Shown here one piece after another: positions 7,178 to 15,935 of a stretch of 33,089 nt of DNA (positions are counted from its first letter, which is position 1; every line of letters starts with the position of its first letter). The position numbers and the translations under genes are program-made. Origin of the DNA: a virus; IMG/VR virus record IMGVR_UViG_3300043449_000593, positions 1 to 33,089 of that record. One strand, 5' to 3'. The notes beneath the pieces are model-generated. The model was not told where the DNA came from and ran no database searches. It saw only the letters and a program-made list of their open reading frames with translations.

Positions 7178-10100
7178 GTGGCAACTTCATATCCTGACGG
7201 ACTTGATAACTTCACAAATCCAACTGCATCTGACACGTTAGATTCAGCCACAGTTCCTCACGCTACTCAACACGCTAATACAAATGATGCGATTGAGGCT
7301 ATTGAAGCTGAACTTGGTACTACTCCTAAAGGATCAAAGGCATCTGTTAAGGCCCGCCTTGACTCCGTGGATGCTAACGCAATCACAACGTCATTGCCTC
7401 TTACATCTTCAGGCACCGTTGGCGGTTCTAACTTAATTGTTGGAATTAACTCATCATCTGCCGATACCGCAAACTTCGTTGTGCGCCGTGATGCAAACGG
7501 CGAGTTCATAACAGGCGCAGTAATAATTGACACAACAAAGACACCAACAAGCGCCCCCGGCAAGTTGTATTGGGATGGCGGTGGCACCGTCAATCTTGGC
7601 CTTGCAGGTGGCAATGTTGATGTTGCATTAGGTGAAAACCTTGTTTCCTATGTGACAAATGCCGAAGCCACAACCTTGGCCATTGGCGAGGTTGTTTATG
7701 TTTATTCATCTGTTGGCAATCGCATTTCTGTTAAACGTGCATCTAATCTAACTGAAGGATCATCTTCAAAGACACTTGGAATTGTTGCCGAATCTATTGC
7801 AGCAAATAACCCTGGCTTTATTATTGTGCGCGGTATTGTTGAAAAACAAACACTTAGCGGTTATACCGAAGGTGCAGCTTTATATCTTGGTGCAACTGCT
7901 GGAACATTTACTGCAACTAAGCCATCTGCCCCTAATCACCTTGTTGCTCTCGGTTGGGTGGTTCGTGCCAATAACGGCAACGGGCAAATTTATGTCAATG
8001 TGCAAAATGGTTTCGAGTTAGAAGAGCTGCACAATGTTGCCATTTCAAGCGTTGCTAATGGTCAGGTTCTTACTTATGATGCAACTACTGAACTTTGGAA
8101 AAATGAGGATGCAGCATCTCCTACTGTGCCAGCCACACCTACGGCTGAAGGTGTTGTGTATGGCAAAACTGAACTTGCTGGCAGTGACACAGAAAGTACC
8201 GCGTTAGGCAATCAAGCTCTTTTGAGCAACACTATTGGTTCGGCAAATGTTGCCATTGGTGTAAATGCTTTGACAGATAATACCGAAGGTGGGCTGAATA
8301 TAGCCATCGGTTATGATGCTCTTGCCAACAATACTGTTGGCGGTGGCAATACTTCCATCGGTGCTTATACATTATCAACTAACACAACGGGTGAGAATAA
8401 TACTGCAATTGGACTTGGTGCGCTTTTATCTAACACTTCAGGCAGCTTTAACTTTGGGCTTGGCAACGATTCCTTACATAACAACACAAGTGGTGGTAAC
8501 AACACCGCCATTGGTACCAATGCCGCTTATAGCAATACTACTGGTCAATACAACATTGGAATTGGTGGCAGCGCATTAGCGGCAAACTTAACTGGCAATA
8601 ATAACGTTGCAATAGGTAGAGGTTCTGGTGCAGCAGCACTTGGAACTGGCAATCTCTTTATTGGCTACAATGCAGGTTCAACTTATACCGGCAGCAACAA
8701 ACTCTACATCGCCAACAACTCTACAACTTCACTAATCATTGGAGACTTTTCGGCACAAACACTTATTGTTGATGGAACACTTACTGCCGATTCATTCATT
8801 GTGCCAAGCGGTACATCTACACAATTCCTTAAAGCTGATGGATCAGTAAGCGAAAGTAATGCCACACCGACAACCACAGGTGTTGTTTATGGATTGACTG
8901 AAAATGATGACACTCAAAATGGAAACACTGCGCTTGGCAACTATGCGTTAAATGACAACACAACTGGTTACAACAATGTTGCAGTTGGTAATGGCGCACT
9001 GTTAAATAATACAACTGGTGGAGACAATGTTGCCGTAGGTGCTTATACTGCGCTATTTAATGAAACTGGCGATGATAATGTTGCTATTGGCAATAGTGCA
9101 TTGAGTTTGAATGTTTCAGGTATTCAAAATGTTGCTATTGGTAAATCGGCTCTTGTTTCAAATACTGCCAATGGCAACACTGGTATTGGCTATTCAACTT
9201 TGAGTGCAAATACAACAGGAACCCAAAACATAGCACTGGGTGCCGCCGCTTTGAATTCAAATATATCAGGCAGTAGTAATACAGCCGTTGGCGTTGATGC
9301 TGGCCAAGCATCTTTAGGTTCAGGCAACGTATTTGTAGGCTATCGTGCAGGTTACAGTGAAACTGGCTCCAATAAGCTCTACATTGCCAACAACTCCACA
9401 ACATCACTCATCGTTGGTGACTTCTCAGCCAACACCCTGACCGTCAATGCCGCCGTCACCGCCACCTCTTATGCAGTACCAAGTGGCACTTCATCTCAAT
9501 TCTTAAAAGCTAATGGATCAACGGACTCAACCACCTACGCACCGATTGCCTCACCAACCTTCACTGGCACTGTCACCATCCCTGCCGGCTCATCCATCAG
9601 CGGTGTCGCCTACCTCGCCACCGCCAACACCTTCACATCTACGCTCAACGGCTTTGGCGGTGCCTACTCATCCACCGCACTTGCCGGCTACAACATTCTG
9701 CATGTATCACAGCGCGCATTGTTCATCAACGACAATGTCGACTTCAACTATGCCACTGGCGCTTACTATGCAAGCGGTTGGAAGTACGCTGGCACAGCGG
9801 CAGCAACGAATCTGAACAATGGCGGTGGCAAGTTCGATTTCTTGACCGCTGCTAGTGGTACGGCGGGATCGGCACTTACCTTTGTTTCTAGGTTGCAACT
9901 ACTGAACAACGGCCAGTTCGTACTCAATGGGTTCGGTGCTGGTGTTGTTGGAATGGTCATCAAGGGCGCAGTCTCTCAGACTGCCAACCTTCAAGAGTGG
10001 CAGAACAGTGCTGGAACGGTTTTAAGTTTGGTGGATTCAGGTGGACAACTTCGCGCACCAAACATTGGAATTGGTGGCACTTCAGTAGGTATTGCTTATG

Positions 10101-10369
10101 TGCGTTTAAGTAATGCAGCTGGAGATACTTCAGCAACGACAACAGTATTCAGGGGAATTGCCTCTCAGACAGGCGATTTCTTGCGATTCCAAAACTCAAC
10201 TCCCACCACTCTCACCGCAATTACCGCCGCAGGCACAATCAACTTTGCATCAGGCAATACATCTGCAACTGCAACTGCTGGAGCTATTACTGCCCCTGCT
10301 TTGGTGCAGGGTTACATCACAATGCAAGTGGCAGGCACAACCGTGAAGGTTCCTTACTATGCAAACTAA
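7178..10369 (+). CDS. Large fibre protein with YadA-head-like repeats (head or tail fibre)
   Basis: A 1063-residue structural fibre. Residues about 1-150 are an N-terminal attachment region. About 150-290 match a module common in phage fibres (NLVSYVTNAEATTLAIGEVV to QNGFELEELH). Two tandem blocks follow (about 330-520 and 570-750), each holding roughly 17-residue repeats of the NNTAIGxxAL type, like trimeric autotransporter heads, closed by GSNKLYIANNSTTSLI and VPSGTSxQFLK. The C-terminus (about 790-1063) has two SQTxxxxxxQNS units and ends VKVPYYAN. GTG start with AAGGAG 4 bases upstream. Position between capsid and neck genes is unusual for a tail fibre and permits a head-fibre role. Trimeric and glycosylated state is inference. 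Confidence 0.82.
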   Translation: MATSYPDGLDNFTNPTASDTLDSATVPHATQHANTNDAIEAIEAELGTTPKGSKASVKARLDSVDANAITTSLPLTSSGTVGGSNLIVGINSSSADTANFVVRRDANGEFITGAVIIDTTKTPTSAPGKLYWDGGGTVNLGLAGGNVDVALGENLVSYVTNAEATTLAIGEVVYVYSSVGNRISVKRASNLTEGSSSKTLGIVAESIAANNPGFIIVRGIVEKQTLSGYTEGAALYLGATAGTFTATKPSAPNHLVALGWVVRANNGNGQIYVNVQNGFELEELHNVAISSVANGQVLTYDATTELWKNEDAASPTVPATPTAEGVVYGKTELAGSDTESTALGNQALLSNTIGSANVAIGVNALTDNTEGGLNIAIGYDALANNTVGGGNTSIGAYTLSTNTTGENNTAIGLGALLSNTSGSFNFGLGNDSLHNNTSGGNNTAIGTNAAYSNTTGQYNIGIGGSALAANLTGNNNVAIGRGSGAAALGTGNLFIGYNAGSTYTGSNKLYIANNSTTSLIIGDFSAQTLIVDGTLTADSFIVPSGTSTQFLKADGSVSESNATPTTTGVVYGLTENDDTQNGNTALGNYALNDNTTGYNNVAVGNGALLNNTTGGDNVAVGAYTALFNETGDDNVAIGNSALSLNVSGIQNVAIGKSALVSNTANGNTGIGYSTLSANTTGTQNIALGAAALNSNISGSSNTAVGVDAGQASLGSGNVFVGYRAGYSETGSNKLYIANNSTTSLIVGDFSANTLTVNAAVTATSYAVPSGTSSQFLKANGSTDSTTYAPIASPTFTGTVTIPAGSSISGVAYLATANTFTSTLNGFGGAYSSTALAGYNILHVSQRALFINDNVDFNYATGAYYASGWKYAGTAAATNLNNGGGKFDFLTAASGTAGSALTFVSRLQLLNNGQFVLNGFGAGVVGMVIKGAVSQTANLQEWQNSAGTVLSLVDSGGQLRAPNIGIGGTSVGIAYVRLSNAAGDTSATTTVFRGIASQTGDFLRFQNSTPTTLTAITAAGTINFASGNTSATATAGAITAPALVQGYITMQVAGTTVKVPYYAN
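8197..8710 (+). repeat. YadA-head-like repeat block 1 in the fibre
   Basis: About ten degenerate units of about 51 bases (17 residues), core pattern NxAIGxxALxxNTTG, ending in IGYNAG and GSNKLYIA. The DNA copies have diverged, so the period shows best in the protein. Confidence 0.75.
8914..9395 (+). repeat. YadA-head-like repeat block 2 in the fibre
   Basis: A second set of about nine units like block 1, preceded by the same type of header (PTTTGVVYGLTEN versus PTAEGVVYGKTEL) and closed by the same GSNKLYIANNS tail. This indicates duplication of a whole module. Confidence 0.75.
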
Positions 10370-10444
10370 ACCTCACATCTATATGCAAATGAATACAGAA
10401 AACCTCACAACAAACCTAACAACCCTTGAAGGGGGAAACTAACA

Positions 10445-10669
10445 ATGGCACTTGACTACTCAGCACTTCTAACAGATGAACAAAAGAAGTCAATCCTGAC
10501 TCAGCGCATCGCACAATTTGCAACTGAGGCATACCAGCACGAGATCAATAAGAAGATGGCAGTTGGCAACGCCGAGGCCGAAGCCGCCGCGACAAGTGCG
10601 CTGGCAATCCTTGACAATGCCATTGAGATTCACCAAGAGGAATTGGCAAAGCTGCCAGTTTCTGAGTAA
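10445..10669 (+). CDS. Small hypothetical protein after the fibre
   Basis: A 74-residue acidic helical protein (starts MALDYSALLTDEQKKSIL). The ATG follows a purine-rich AAGGGGGAAA. Small proteins of similar look follow fibre genes in other phages, but I know no function. It could be a fibre chaperone or minor structural protein; this is only a guess from position. Confidence 0.65.
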   Translation: MALDYSALLTDEQKKSILTQRIAQFATEAYQHEINKKMAVGNAEAEAAATSALAILDNAIEIHQEELAKLPVSE

Positions 10670-10673
10670 ACCA

Positions 10674-10745
10674 ATGAACGCTCTCCTGGCAATACTGGGG
10701 GTAGCAGTCATTATTTTAATCTTAATCCATATTCACCACGGCTAA
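10674..10745 (+). CDS. Tiny membrane protein
   Basis: A 23-residue ORF (MNALLAILGVAVIILILIHI, then HHG) that is essentially one hydrophobic helix. It fits exactly between its neighbours and its stop precedes the AAGGAG of the next gene, but no good Shine-Dalgarno precedes its own ATG; translation would depend on coupling. Uncertain. Confidence 0.35.
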   Translation: MNALLAILGVAVIILILIHIHHG

Positions 10746-10755
10746 GGAGTCACTA

Positions 10756-11025
10756 ATGGGTATGAAACCACGGCAAGTTTCAGCGCCAACAATGGCTTCA
10801 CGCACACGAGCTAATGAAAACATCCTCACCAAGATGATTTCACGCTTTATTGCCACGCAGAAAATAACTCCAAGAACAGTGATTTCAGCGATTACCAATC
10901 ATTTCAGGTACAATGAAGTCGGTGTTGCATACAATCAAGCATTTGTCACCTATAACTATTCAAATGCTCAGGGGAATATAGTTCCAAGAGATATTGCAAC
11001 AACAACAATGAAGGGCAGATACTAA
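10756..11025 (+). CDS. Hypothetical protein before the neck genes
   Basis: An 89-residue protein without recognised domain. The first half is basic (MGMKPRQVSAPTMASRTRAN) and the second half is rich in Tyr, Asn and Val. AAGGAG (10744-10749) gives a clear start. It ends directly before the connector ATG, so it belongs to the structural operon and may be a minor capsid or neck protein. Confidence 0.65.
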   Translation: MGMKPRQVSAPTMASRTRANENILTKMISRFIATQKITPRTVISAITNHFRYNEVGVAYNQAFVTYNYSNAQGNIVPRDIATTTMKGRY

Positions 11026-11871
11026 ATGGCAGTTTATGATTTAGGCGATGTCGCAGCTCTCGGTGTAACAATCACCGATGCCGCCGGCGCCCCCGCCAAC
11101 GCCACAACGGTGGTAGCAACAATCACTTTGCCCGATGGATCAACATCAACACCAAGTGTGACCAATACAGGCACGGGTCTATATGATGTCTCATATACAC
11201 CCTCAACCTTTGGCCGTCACACAATCCGTTGGGTTGCAACTGGCACTAACGCCTCAGCTTATGCCGATGATTTCACCGTTCGTAATTTTGCCGACCTTGG
11301 AATTATTGCACTTGATGAAGTAAAGGCTCATTTGAACATTCCTAGCACGAACACGGATTTAGATGAGGAACTTCGCCGATTCATAGATGCCGCCACCGAC
11401 CTTTGCGAAAACTACGTTGGATGCGTTTTAGGCCGTCAAACCTTTACCAATGAATACTATGACGGCAACACCGACATCATTCGCCTTCGTAATCCACGAG
11501 CATTGAGTATCACTTCCGTGTATGAAAATGGAACCTTAATCTCATCTGATAACTATTCACTTGACCCAACAGGTCAGCGCATCTCACGTATCACCACGGG
11601 TTCAATCTCAGGCCCTAACTACTTTGGCATTTGGGCACCGGGGGCTAATAGCATCAAAGTCTCTTATGTTTCAGGCTTTATCAACCCACCGCCTGCCGCC
11701 AAGCAAGGTGTCTTAGAAGTTGTACGCCATTTATGGCAGACACAAAGAGGCGCTGCAAATGTATTGACTCGCAATCAAACAGGTGATGATTTCTATTCAG
11801 GCTCAACATATTCACTTCCACGCCGAGCGATGGAATTACTTGACCCTCTCAGCTTGCCGGGTATGGCGTAA
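11026..11871 (+). CDS. Head-tail connector (gp6-like) with N-terminal Ig-like domain
   Basis: A 281-residue neck protein. Residues about 95-281 match gp6-type connectors: a helical LDEVKAHLNIPSTNTDLDEE segment, FIDAATDLCENYVG, an RNPRALSITSVYENG strand region and a C-terminal helix starting about residue 228. Residues 1-92 form an extra beta-rich domain (DLGDVAALGVTITDAAGAP, then TGLYDVSYTPSTFGRHTIRW) resembling a bacterial Ig-like fold. The added domain may face outward at the neck and touch host surfaces; that is inference. It starts directly after the previous stop. Confidence 0.8.
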   Translation: MAVYDLGDVAALGVTITDAAGAPANATTVVATITLPDGSTSTPSVTNTGTGLYDVSYTPSTFGRHTIRWVATGTNASAYADDFTVRNFADLGIIALDEVKAHLNIPSTNTDLDEELRRFIDAATDLCENYVGCVLGRQTFTNEYYDGNTDIIRLRNPRALSITSVYENGTLISSDNYSLDPTGQRISRITTGSISGPNYFGIWAPGANSIKVSYVSGFINPPPAAKQGVLEVVRHLWQTQRGAANVLTRNQTGDDFYSGSTYSLPRRAMELLDPLSLPGMA

Positions 11872-12330
11872 ATGGCAACAGTAGCCTTTCCCACCCTTAT
11901 CACTAATATGATTGCAGCTCTTAATGGGGCAGCATCTTTGACAGGTGTTCGTGTATTTGACGGGCCTGAAATTGATGAGACTTATCCAGGTGATGCCATT
12001 GCGGTAGGTCACGATGGAAGTGAAGATGGCGATTTGCAAGCAATGACCGCCCGCAACTCTTATGATCAACTTGGCGCTAAAAAGATGTTTGAAGATGGTG
12101 TTATCAACTGCTCATTGTGGGCGTGGGATGGCACCACCGATTTAACTGCTCGCAGAGTTCGGGCTTATGCAATCTTGTCGGCGGTAGATACCGTCATCCG
12201 ACTCGACCCTTCATTTTCAAGTGCTTGTTTATACTCAGGGCTTGAAAACCATTCAGCCGTTTACCGTCAAACCAATGCCGGTGCGGTTGTAATCATTAAC
12301 TTCACCATTGCTTACCGAGCAAGGACATAA
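11872..12330 (+). CDS. Probable tail terminator or neck protein
   Basis: A 152-residue protein beginning at the base after the connector stop. It starts with a helix (LITNMIAALNGAA) and then has strands such as GVRVFDGPEIDETYPGD; the size, fold pattern and place between connector and tail tube fit tail-terminator or head-tail joining proteins (gpU/gp17-like). I recognise no specific catalytic motif; assignment relies on position. Confidence 0.6.
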   Translation: MATVAFPTLITNMIAALNGAASLTGVRVFDGPEIDETYPGDAIAVGHDGSEDGDLQAMTARNSYDQLGAKKMFEDGVINCSLWAWDGTTDLTARRVRAYAILSAVDTVIRLDPSFSSACLYSGLENHSAVYRQTNAGAVVIINFTIAYRART

Positions 12331-12340
12331 GGAGAAAATC

Positions 12341-12523
12341 GTGGCAAAAGTAAAAAATATATCGTCTCTTGGCGATTTAGATGTTCCTGCTTTGGGCATT
12401 ACGGTCAAGGCGGGGGCTATAGCAGATGTTGCAGATGATGCAGCAGCTTCATTGTTAGAACAAACAGATAACTGGGCACCTGCCGATAAAGCAGCAGCCT
12501 CAATCACCCCTGAAGGAGTATAA
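12341..12523 (+). CDS. Small hypothetical structural-operon protein
   Basis: A 60-residue acidic protein with GTG start; AAGGAG (12329-12334) is 6 bases upstream, which decides the start over an ATG inside the preceding gene. It begins (M)AKVKNISSLGDLDVPALG, a pattern seen in small beta-rich neck or tail proteins next to tail tube genes. Function not known. Confidence 0.6.
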   Translation: MAKVKNISSLGDLDVPALGITVKAGAIADVADDAAASLLEQTDNWAPADKAAASITPEGV

Positions 12524-12525
12524 TT

Positions 12526-13470
12526 ATGGCAATCGGCTCAGGTATTGGTTCCCAACTTGGAATTGCAACCGAAACAACTTTCAACACGCCTGTAACAGTC
12601 ACCCGCTTTTATGAGTTTACAAATGAAAGCATTAACTACAACAAGGTCACTGCAGTCGGCCTTGGCCTTCGTGCAGGTGGGCAGGTTCCACGCTCACAAC
12701 GCCGTGTAGTTACTACTTCAGATGCAAGCGGTGACATCACTCTTGACCTGCCAACAAAGGGCTTAGGCTTATTGTTAGCACACGCAATGGGTTCATTTCC
12801 AACTAAAACTGGTGGATCATTTACATTCACCCTTGGCGATGTTTACACTAAGTCATTTACATCTCAGGTTGGCGTTCCACAATACGGTGGCACCGTCACC
12901 CCTAAGACAATTGGTGGATGCAAGATTTCATCCTTTGAACTAGCCGTAAGCAATGCAGGCATTGCAACAGGCCGTTTCTCTGTTGATGGCGTTTCATTTA
13001 CAACTGGCACTGCGTTAGCAACTGCCTCATATTCTTCAACGACTAACCTGTTCAACTTTGCTCAAGGTGCAGTTACAGTTGATGGTTCATCTGTTGCTAA
13101 CATCAAGGATTTCACGCTGACTGTTGATAACGTGCTTAAATCTGATCGTTACAATCTAGGAGCTGCAGGCGTTAAGGCTGAGCAGGTCATTAACGGATTC
13201 CGCAAGGTTTCGGGTACCGTAACTGCAGAATTTACAGATACAGTCTTGCTTGCAAAGTTCCTTGCAGATACCACAACTGCTCTTGGTCTTACCTTCACAA
13301 GTGGAAGCGACATCCTTTCAATCACCGTCTCAGCCGTTAAGTTTGATGGCTCAGCCCCACAGGTCGGTGGCCCTGAAGTAATTGATGTCAGCTTTGCATT
13401 TGAAGGATACGACAACGGAACAGATGCTCCGCTAACAATCGTTTATACAACTACTGATACATCTCTCTAA
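12526..13470 (+). CDS. Major tail (tube) protein
   Basis: A 314-residue tail tube subunit. The N-terminus GSGIGSQLGIATETTFNTPV and the repeated beta-strand body (including a DITLDLPTKGLGLLLAHAMG helix near residue 68) are typical of siphovirus tube proteins, and the C-terminal part VSFAFEGYDNGTDAP fits the second half of the barrel. It lies in the expected place before the tail assembly chaperones. ATG three bases after the preceding stop. Confidence 0.85.
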   Translation: MAIGSGIGSQLGIATETTFNTPVTVTRFYEFTNESINYNKVTAVGLGLRAGGQVPRSQRRVVTTSDASGDITLDLPTKGLGLLLAHAMGSFPTKTGGSFTFTLGDVYTKSFTSQVGVPQYGGTVTPKTIGGCKISSFELAVSNAGIATGRFSVDGVSFTTGTALATASYSSTTNLFNFAQGAVTVDGSSVANIKDFTLTVDNVLKSDRYNLGAAGVKAEQVINGFRKVSGTVTAEFTDTVLLAKFLADTTTALGLTFTSGSDILSITVSAVKFDGSAPQVGGPEVIDVSFAFEGYDNGTDAPLTIVYTTTDTSL

Positions 13471-14004
13471 ATGGCAGATACATTCAAGGTTGATACTGCA
13501 GAGTTTGTTGCCTTTTACAAGGCACTTGCTCAGTTTGACCCTGAATTAAAGAAGGCTTTGCGTAAGCGTTTAATTGATCTTGCAAAGCCAGTTGTTGCCG
13601 AAGTTAAAGCAGCCGAGTTGAATCTTCCATCTAAGGGGGGGGAAGTAGAGAAAACTCAATTGCGCAAAAAGAAAGGCCAACACTTAGGCTTTCGTGCTTC
13701 ATTGGCGGCAGCAACTAAGGCTGACTTTAACGGTACAGGTCGCGGCGCCGTGCTACACGTTCGTGTATCTACTAGCCGCTTCTTAGCAGTATCAGGCAGA
13801 CCGCGCACTTTGCCTTTCTATATGGAAGGTCGCAGAAAACGAGAATGGCGCCACCCTGTCTTTGGCAGTAAAGATGTATGGGTTGGGCAAAAGCCTAAGC
13901 CATTTTTAGGCGATATAGTTGCACGCAATAAGCCTGCATTTGCAATAGCAATTGAAAATGCCGTCAATGATGTAGTTAAAGAAATCCAACACAAAATCAA
14001 ATAG
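13471..14004 (+). CDS. Probable minor tail or neck protein (HK97 gp10-like)
   Basis: A 177-residue basic protein starting directly after the tail tube stop. It opens with a helix (AEFVAFYKALAQFDPELKK), then a Lys/Arg-rich middle and a PKPFLGDIVARNKPAFAIA C-terminal helix, a pattern seen in gp10-like head-tail joining proteins. An eight-G run at codons 56-59 (KGGE) is intact in frame but is a spot where sequencing or slippage errors are likely. Confidence 0.5.
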   Translation: MADTFKVDTAEFVAFYKALAQFDPELKKALRKRLIDLAKPVVAEVKAAELNLPSKGGEVEKTQLRKKKGQHLGFRASLAAATKADFNGTGRGAVLHVRVSTSRFLAVSGRPRTLPFYMEGRRKREWRHPVFGSKDVWVGQKPKPFLGDIVARNKPAFAIAIENAVNDVVKEIQHKIK

Positions 14005-14012
14005 GGGGAAAA

Positions 14013-14375
14013 ATGCCACTTACAATCCGTGGGAAATCATATCCGGCACCAAATGAAGATAATCAGCCAGGTGTTCTTGGTAAAGAATTAGTTGCCATTG
14101 AGGATCACTTTGGTTTAGATGCAATCACCTTGCTCTCAACCCTTGAAAGCGCCGACCCAAGCAGCTTCCCTGGCTACACTAAAACAAAAGCGATGTATGC
14201 TTTTGCTTGGATATGCCTAACTCGTGCAGGTGAGATTTTATCTATTAACGATGTTCTCAATGATTATTCACTAGATGAGTTGATTGAAGTTGAGGAATCA
14301 GAAATAAAAAAAGAAGTAACCTCCTTATTCGAGGAGGAGCCAAAGCAAGAATCAGAAGCCATATCCCTATCTTAA
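14013..14375 (+). CDS. Tail assembly chaperone (gpG-like)
   Basis: A 120-residue acidic protein between tail tube and tape measure, the standard place of the lambda gpG-type chaperone that coats the tape measure protein during assembly. It has a beta-rich start (MPLTIRGKSYPAPNEDN), then helices (KELVAIEDHFGLDAITLL; KAMYAFAWICLTRAG) and an acidic tail. A slippery A AAA AAA G at 14306-14313 allows -1 frameshifting into an open frame that ends at 14476, which would give a 154-residue G-T fusion. AGGGGGAAA precedes the ATG. Confidence 0.8.
   Translation: MPLTIRGKSYPAPNEDNQPGVLGKELVAIEDHFGLDAITLLSTLESADPSSFPGYTKTKAMYAFAWICLTRAGEILSINDVLNDYSLDELIEVEESEIKKEVTSLFEEEPKQESEAISLS
14306..14312 (+). other. 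Candidate -1 programmed frameshift site
   Basis: The heptamer A AAA AAA, phased correctly on the 0 frame (codons ATA AAA AAA GAA), followed by G. The -1 frame is open from here to 14476 with no stop and carries the T-like segment. Confidence 0.6.
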
Positions 14376-14476
14376 TGCACACATATCCAGGCATTACGCC
14401 TTGGAATGTGTGGGATTTAGAGATGGATTTAATAAACGATTTAATAGCAACGGCAATAGCAAAACCTGAGATATAA
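14375..14476 (+). CDS. Tail assembly chaperone second part (gpT-like)
   Basis: A 33-residue segment (MHTYPGITPWNVWDLEMDLI and so on) whose TPWNVWDLEM pattern resembles the start of T segments of siphovirus chaperones. It can be read as the end of a -1 frameshift product from 14013, or separately from the ATG overlapping the upstream TAA (TAATG). The frameshift route is more usual for this gene pair. Confidence 0.6.
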   Translation: MHTYPGITPWNVWDLEMDLINDLIATAIAKPEI

Positions 14477-14487
14477 GGAGAAACCAA

Positions 14488-15933
14488 GTGGGTAAAGATT
14501 TATCCTTAACCGCCAGTTTATTCGGGCGCGATGTCTCTATGGGCAAGGCTCTCGGTGGCGTGGGCAAACAAGCAAAGAGCGCCGATGCCGCTTTTAAGAA
14601 TCTTTCTCGCGGTGCAACTGTTGCCTTTGCTGCCATTGCCGGTGCTGCAACCTTAGCGGTCAAGGCTGCTATGGAGGATCAGGCGGCGGCAGTTCAGCTT
14701 GCTCAAACTCTCAAGAACACTATGGGAGCCACCAAGGGGCAAACTGCAGCCGTTGAGGATTACATCTCAAAGATGACCTTGGCAACAGGTGTGTCGGATA
14801 ATGATTTGCGCCCGGCTTATCAGCGATTGATTTCTTCAACCAAGTCATACGAAAAAACTCAAAGTTTGATGTCACTCGCAATGGAAATTAGTTTTAACAA
14901 GACTATTCCTCTTGTTGATGTTGCCAATGCTCTTGCCAAGGCAAGTGATGGCAATGTAGATGCACTCAAGAAGTTAAAAATATCCTTGCCCGAGGTGGGT
15001 AAAACTCAGGCACAATACTCATCTAAACTTGGCATTGTTGATGGCAAACTGCAGATGGTTACAAAGCAAACCAAAGCAGCCACCAAAGAGACTTTAAGTT
15101 TTGGCAAGGTTCAAGAGTATTTAACAAAGACTTTTAAGGGATCAACTGAAGCAGCATTAGCAACAAGTGCCCAAAAGATACAGATATTCAACAACGGTAT
15201 GCTGGAATTGAAAGAAACCATTGGCTACGCCTTATTGCCAACGGTTAATAAATTCCTCAAGCGCCTGCCTGAAATACTAGATTATTTGACTCGCAATAAA
15301 GACACAATCATAAAAGTTGGAACTGCAATTTTAGCTCTTTCAGGATTTATCATTGGAGTCAATGCAGCTCTTAAAGTATTCCACGCGCTTCAAAGCGTTA
15401 AAATGTTTGCAGGTTTAATTGCTAGATGGATGGGCTTTGCCACTGTTGTTGAAATTGAAGCAGTAGGTATGGCAGCAGCCGGAACCGCCGTCAATATTGC
15501 TTGGGCACCCTTTTTGCTTACTATTCTTGGAATTGCTGCCGCCTTTGCAGGGATTAAACTTGTGACAGATAAATTGATTGCCAATCGAGAAGCCCTGCTC
15601 AATAAAGGTGATAAAAATCTTGGCAGCGATTTGAATAAATTGTACGGAATGACCCCTGAACGGTTGGCAGCATTAAACAAACCTTCAGAGATGCGAGCAA
15701 TGCCAAGAATGGCTAAGGGTGGAATTGTTACACGCGCCACAAGTTTAATAGCCGGCGAAGCTGGCCCCGAGGCAATAATCCCATTAAACAAGATGGGAAT
15801 GATGGGTGGGTCAATCAACATCCACGTTGCCGGTTCAATCATTGCCGAAAAGGATTTCATCTTGAAGGTACGCAATGAGTTGGCTCAACTGCTTCGCCGT
15901 GGTGGAGCTCCTATTAGTGCCCTGGGGATTTAA
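14488..15933 (+). CDS. Tape measure protein
   Basis: A 481-residue tape measure that sets tail length and probably helps DNA pass the membrane. The N-terminal half is alanine-rich and helical (AMEDQAAAVQLAQTLKNTMG near 58), two hydrophobic stretches lie near residues 270-292 and 335-360, and the C-terminus has the typical KGGIVTRATSLIAGEAGPEA followed by IPLNK. GTG start with AAGGAG (14475-14480). At about 1.5 angstrom per residue the tail would be roughly 70 nm, short for a siphovirus; this is a rule-of-thumb estimate. Confidence 0.9.
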   Translation: MGKDLSLTASLFGRDVSMGKALGGVGKQAKSADAAFKNLSRGATVAFAAIAGAATLAVKAAMEDQAAAVQLAQTLKNTMGATKGQTAAVEDYISKMTLATGVSDNDLRPAYQRLISSTKSYEKTQSLMSLAMEISFNKTIPLVDVANALAKASDGNVDALKKLKISLPEVGKTQAQYSSKLGIVDGKLQMVTKQTKAATKETLSFGKVQEYLTKTFKGSTEAALATSAQKIQIFNNGMLELKETIGYALLPTVNKFLKRLPEILDYLTRNKDTIIKVGTAILALSGFIIGVNAALKVFHALQSVKMFAGLIARWMGFATVVEIEAVGMAAAGTAVNIAWAPFLLTILGIAAAFAGIKLVTDKLIANREALLNKGDKNLGSDLNKLYGMTPERLAALNKPSEMRAMPRMAKGGIVTRATSLIAGEAGPEAIIPLNKMGMMGGSINIHVAGSIIAEKDFILKVRNELAQLLRRGGAPISALGI

Positions 15934-15935
15934 TT

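Noticed and set aside
10383-10442. 19-codon ORF between fibre and next gene
   Set aside because: Too short, no ribosome site of its own, and its end is simply the Shine-Dalgarno region of the next gene.
13636-13645. Eight-G run as a programmed slippage site
   Set aside because: The frame through it is intact and no alternative frame extends with recognisable content; noted only as a sequencing risk.
15390-15875. 161-codon minus-strand open frame
   Set aside because: Shadow of the tape measure C-terminus, whose GEAGPEA motif reads on the + strand.
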